Below are positions 4,774-7,013 of a stretch of 7,013 nucleotides of DNA, piece by piece. Position numbers and translations under genes: made by a program. Positions within the stretch are counted from its first letter, which is position 1, and each line of letters begins with the position of its first letter. The stretch is from SW-9-67-25 sp964623735 (GTDB taxonomy: Archaea > Halobacteriota > Halobacteria > Halobacteriales > Haloarculaceae): contig CAZUVE010000142.1 of the NCBI GenBank assembly GCA_964623735.1, forward strand, positions 1 through 7,013. Reading direction: 5' to 3'. Under the pieces are notes generated by a model that was not told the DNA's origin, did no database searches, and was given only the letters and a program-made list of their open reading frames with translations.

Positions 4774-5556
4774 GTGGAGCCGGTGACTGAGATGGACGAC
4801 GGCGACGCCGTCGAGGGGCTCACACAGCTCGGGCTGACGACCTACGAGGCACGGGTGTTTCTCGCCCTCCAGAAGCTGGGGAGCGCCTCGGCGAGCGAGG
4901 TGAGCGAGGTCGCCGACGTGCCGCGCTCGCAGGTGTACGGCGCCGCCGACCGCCTAGAGGAACGCGGTCTCGTCGAGACCCGCCAGTCGACGCCGACGGT
5001 CTACCGCCCGGTCCCGCTGGAACAGGCCCGCACGCGCCTGCTCGACAGGCTCGCCGAGACGGGTGCCGAGACCTTCGACTACCTCGACACCGTGCGCGAG
5101 TCGCAGGCCGACACCGAGCAGAGCGAGGCAATCTGGCTGGTCAAGGGCGACGAGGCCGTCTCCTCGCGCGTGGCCGACCTCGTCGGGGTAGCAGAGAAGC
5201 GGGTGCTGTACGCCGCGGCCGACCCGTCGATGCTCGAGGACGGGGTCGCAGAGGCCCTCGCGGAGGCCCGCTCGGGCGGACTCGAGGTCATCGTCGCCAG
5301 CGCCGACCCGGCCGTCCGCGAGGCGGGCCGGGCCGAGGGGTTCGACACGTACCGCGTCCCGGACGAGCGCGACCCCGACGCCGGGTCGGCGCGCGTGTTG
5401 CTCGTGGACAGGCGGTCGATGCTGTTGAGCGTCCTCTCCTCGACCGAGGTCACGGAGGGAACCCAGGAGGTGGCCTTCTGGAGTGTCGACTCCGCGTTCG
5501 CCGCCGTCCTCCTCGGGTTCCTCGAGGAGTGGTTCGACGACCCGTTCGAGGGGTAG
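4774..5556 (+). CDS. TrmB family transcriptional regulator
   Basis: A 260-residue DNA-binding regulator. The N-terminal TrmB-type winged helix is clear: LTQLGLTTYEARVFLAL (16-32), helix-turn-helix SASEVSEVADVPRSQVYGAA (39-58) with recognition helix around 50-63, and wing residues to about 80. A short helical linker (84-110) leads to a C-terminal domain with alternating strands (AIWLVKG 119-125, RVLYAAAD 143-150, LEVIVASADP 170-179, ARVLLVD 206-212, EVAFWSVD 232-239) like the PLD-like/effector domain of TrmB proteins, which in characterised members senses sugars or other metabolites. The effector here is unknown. GTG 4774 follows a weak TATA-like CTACAAAC (about 4740-4747). ATG 4792, preceded by GGTGA at 4782-4786 five bases upstream, is an equally reasonable start and would remove six residues. 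Divergent from the kinase; stop abuts the asparaginase stop. Confidence 0.92.
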   Translation: MEPVTEMDDGDAVEGLTQLGLTTYEARVFLALQKLGSASASEVSEVADVPRSQVYGAADRLEERGLVETRQSTPTVYRPVPLEQARTRLLDRLAETGAETFDYLDTVRESQADTEQSEAIWLVKGDEAVSSRVADLVGVAEKRVLYAAADPSMLEDGVAEALAEARSGGLEVIVASADPAVREAGRAEGFDTYRVPDERDPDAGSARVLLVDRRSMLLSVLSSTEVTEGTQEVAFWSVDSAFAAVLLGFLEEWFDDPFEG

Positions 5557-6534
5557 CTACGGCGCCGTCCCGGTCTCGAAGACCGCCCGGGCGCGCTCGC
5601 CGCCGCCAGTCGCCAGCGCGAGCAGGAGCTTGATCCGGGCCTTCCAGGGCTGGAGGGCGCCGGCGAAGAGGGCGCCCGCGCCGGCGAGGGTGTGGGCGCC
5701 GCCCGGAGTACCGTAGACGGGTTCGGTCGGGCCCGCGTGACAGCGCGAGGCCACGACCACCGGACAATCGGACACGACCTCCTGGATCGCCTCGCCCAGG
5801 CTCGCGGTGACGTTGCCCAGCCCGGTTCCGGCGACGACAACGCCGTCCGCGCCCGCCTCGACCACCCGCCGTAGCCGGGTGCCCGGGACGCCCGTCCCGG
5901 AGACCACGACGGGGACACGCAGGTCCGGGTCGACGACCTCCAGGTCGGCCCCGCGCGTCCCCGGCTCCCGGTACCACCGGAATCCCGCGCGCGTTGCGCG
6001 GGCAAGCGGTCCCCCGTCCGGCGACTGGAAGGTGTCGAGCGCGGCGGTGTGGGCTTTCGTGACGTCGCGTGCGGCGTGGAGTTCGTCGTCGAAGGCGACG
6101 TAGGCGCCGCCGGCCGCCCGGACCCGGTCAGCAACGGCGGCCCGGACGGCCAGGTGGAGGTTCGCGGGGCCGTCGGCGCTCCGCTCGTCGGGGCGGCGCT
6201 GGGCGCCGGTACAGACCACGGGCGGGCCCCCGGTCAGGAGGTCCAGCGCGTAGGCGGTCTCCTCCAGCGTGTCGGTCCCGTGGGTCACGACGAACCCGTC
6301 CGCGTCGGTGTGCTCCCGGACGTATCCCCGCAACCGGGCGACCGTGGACAGTTGCACATCGAACCCCGGGGAGTCGGCGACGTCGAGGATTGTCAGGTCG
6401 GCCAGGTCGGCGAGCCCGGGGACCGCCTCGACGAGAGCCTCGCCGTCCAGTTCCGGCGCCGCTCCGCCCTCCTCGCGGCCAGTGGACGCGATCGTGCCGC
6501 CCGTCGCGAGGACGTGGACGTTGTGTCGTGTCAT
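5557..6534 (-). CDS. L-asparaginase (type I/II bacterial-like family)
   Basis: Hydrolyses L-asparagine to L-aspartate and ammonia. The 325-residue length fits the family. Both signatures are present: TGGTIAS (11-17) with nucleophile Thr14, and THGTDTLEETA (84-94) with Thr87-Asp88; Lys160 in RDVTKAHT completes the Thr-Asp-Lys triad. Ser55, SADGPANL (119-126) and QPWKARIKLLLAL (295-307) align with conserved parts of E. coli AnsB. The flexible lid Tyr (Tyr25 in AnsB) has no counterpart in STGREEGGAAPELDG (17-31). No signal peptide is seen, so it should be cytoplasmic. ATG 6534 is supported by AGGAGG at 6538-6543, three bases upstream. The gene converges on the TrmB-family regulator with no spacing and is divergent from nth across 212 bases. 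It could also be described as a generic asparaginase/glutaminase family member; glutaminase activity cannot be excluded. Confidence 0.93.
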   Translation of the reverse strand: MTRHNVHVLATGGTIASTGREEGGAAPELDGEALVEAVPGLADLADLTILDVADSPGFDVQLSTVARLRGYVREHTDADGFVVTHGTDTLEETAYALDLLTGGPPVVCTGAQRRPDERSADGPANLHLAVRAAVADRVRAAGGAYVAFDDELHAARDVTKAHTAALDTFQSPDGGPLARATRAGFRWYREPGTRGADLEVVDPDLRVPVVVSGTGVPGTRLRRVVEAGADGVVVAGTGLGNVTASLGEAIQEVVSDCPVVVASRCHAGPTEPVYGTPGGAHTLAGAGALFAGALQPWKARIKLLLALATGGGERARAVFETGTAP

Positions 6535-6535
6535 A

Positions 6536-6543
6536 CCCCTCCT
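6536..6543 (-). promoter_or_regulatory. Shine-Dalgarno of the asparaginase gene
   Basis: AGGAGG at 6543-6538 (minus strand) closely matches the complement of the archaeal 16S rRNA 3' end and lies three bases before the ATG at 6534. It implies a leadered mRNA, unlike the leaderless-type starts elsewhere in this window, and fixes the start codon. Confidence 0.6.
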
Positions 6544-6746
6544 GTGGCGGGCAGCGACATCCCTCTTTCCACGACACGGCCGGAAGCGCGTGCCGAGCGG
6601 CGCGAGGCCGCGCGACCCGGGGAAGGGCAGGCCTGCCGGGTGGGACTGAAACCGACCGGGAGCTTTCTCGCCGGTCGTGGTCGTCGCGTCGACTCGTCAC
6701 AGAGGCCGATCGAACGCCTGAAACCGGACGGCGCCAACGCCCCCAC

Positions 6747-7013
6747 ATGGGAACATCGCTGGACTCCCGCGAGGGACAGGCCGTCGAGGTGATCGACCGG
6801 CTCCGCGAGGAGTATCCCGACGCGACAATCTCGCTGGACTTCTCGAACCGGCTCGAACTCCTCGTCGCCGTGATCCTCTCTGCACAGTGTACCGACGAGC
6901 GCGTCAACGCCGCTACTGCCGATCTCTTCGAGAAGTACCGCGGGCCCGAGGACTACGCCGGGGCCGACCAGGAGGAACTGGCCGCCGACATCGATTCGAT
7001 CACGTACTACAAC
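6747..7013 (+). CDS. nth: Endonuclease III (3'-truncated by window end)
   Basis: Base-excision-repair DNA glycosylase/AP lyase that removes oxidised pyrimidines. The ATG at 6747 opens a frame that continues past the end of the window (89 codons seen, of about 210-230 usual). The N-terminal helical region matches Nth: REGQAVEVIDRLREEYPDA (8-26), then the strongly diagnostic ELLVAVILSAQCTDERVNAA (37-56), LFEKYRGPEDYAGADQEEL (60-78) and the start of the IDSITYYN segment (82-89), which leads into the helix-hairpin-helix. The catalytic Lys and Asp and the 4Fe-4S cysteines would lie beyond the window. No Shine-Dalgarno or clear TATA precedes it; the ATG follows CCCCAC directly, so it is probably leaderless or weakly initiated. 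Divergent from asparaginase, with no functional link evident. Confidence 0.95.
   Translation, partial: MGTSLDSREGQAVEVIDRLREEYPDATISLDFSNRLELLVAVILSAQCTDERVNAATADLFEKYRGPEDYAGADQEELAADIDSITYYN

Noticed and set aside
5079..6907. Long Arg/Ser/Pro-rich frames overlapping the TrmB, asparaginase and nth genes
   Set aside because: They are antisense or out-of-frame shadows; the named genes have family motifs and codon bias.
1..7013. CRISPR array, tRNA, rRNA, transposase or toxin-antitoxin module
   Set aside because: No regularly spaced repeats, tRNA cloverleaf, rRNA signature or transposase frame could be found on either strand; the small proteins do not form a recognisable toxin-antitoxin pair.

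Overview
The window is chromosomal DNA of a halophilic archaeon (class Halobacteria). This is inferred from high GC, acidic Asp/Glu-rich proteins with strong G/C preference at third codon positions, BRE/TATA-type promoters placed 25-30 bases before start codons (leaderless style), and several families typical of haloarchaea (DUF3054, a RIO-like kinase, a TrmB regulator, a short DUF7331-like protein). It looks like ordinary core/shell genome; there is no transposase, integrase, CRISPR array, tRNA or rRNA.

Layout. Positions 1-567 hold no convincing protein gene but contain many short hairpins and may encode a structured RNA. A good TATA box then precedes a 55-residue DUF7331-like protein (+, 636-803). 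It converges on a four-helix DUF3054 membrane protein (-, 914-1339), which is divergent from a GNAT acetyltransferase (+, 1434-1967). A short non-coding stretch with two TCCCGGGA palindromes leads to a 30-residue single-helix membrane peptide (+, 2194-2286). Next come a PPOX-fold flavin/F420-type protein (+, 2570-2980) and, on the other strand, a 62-residue two-helix membrane protein (-, 3168-3356). Two diverged copies of a 28-base direct repeat (2357-2384 and 3475-3502) bracket this PPOX/membrane-protein segment.

The right half starts with a low-GC, unrecognised open frame (-, 3504-3821) just downstream of a RIO-like kinase (-, 3835-4629 or 4638), probably in one transcript. The kinase is divergent from a TrmB-family regulator (+, 4774-5556), which converges with zero spacing on an L-asparaginase gene (-, 5557-6534). 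The asparaginase gene is divergent from endonuclease III (nth, + from 6747), which runs off the window end.

No single pathway joins these genes: asparaginase is nitrogen/aspartate metabolism, Nth is base-excision repair, GNAT and PPOX are of unknown substrate, and the kinase is a probable protein kinase or ATPase. I see no clear new multi-gene system. The points most worth a second look are the possible structured RNA at the left end, the 28-base repeat pair, the odd low-GC frame with an internal terminator-like hairpin, and the miniproteins.
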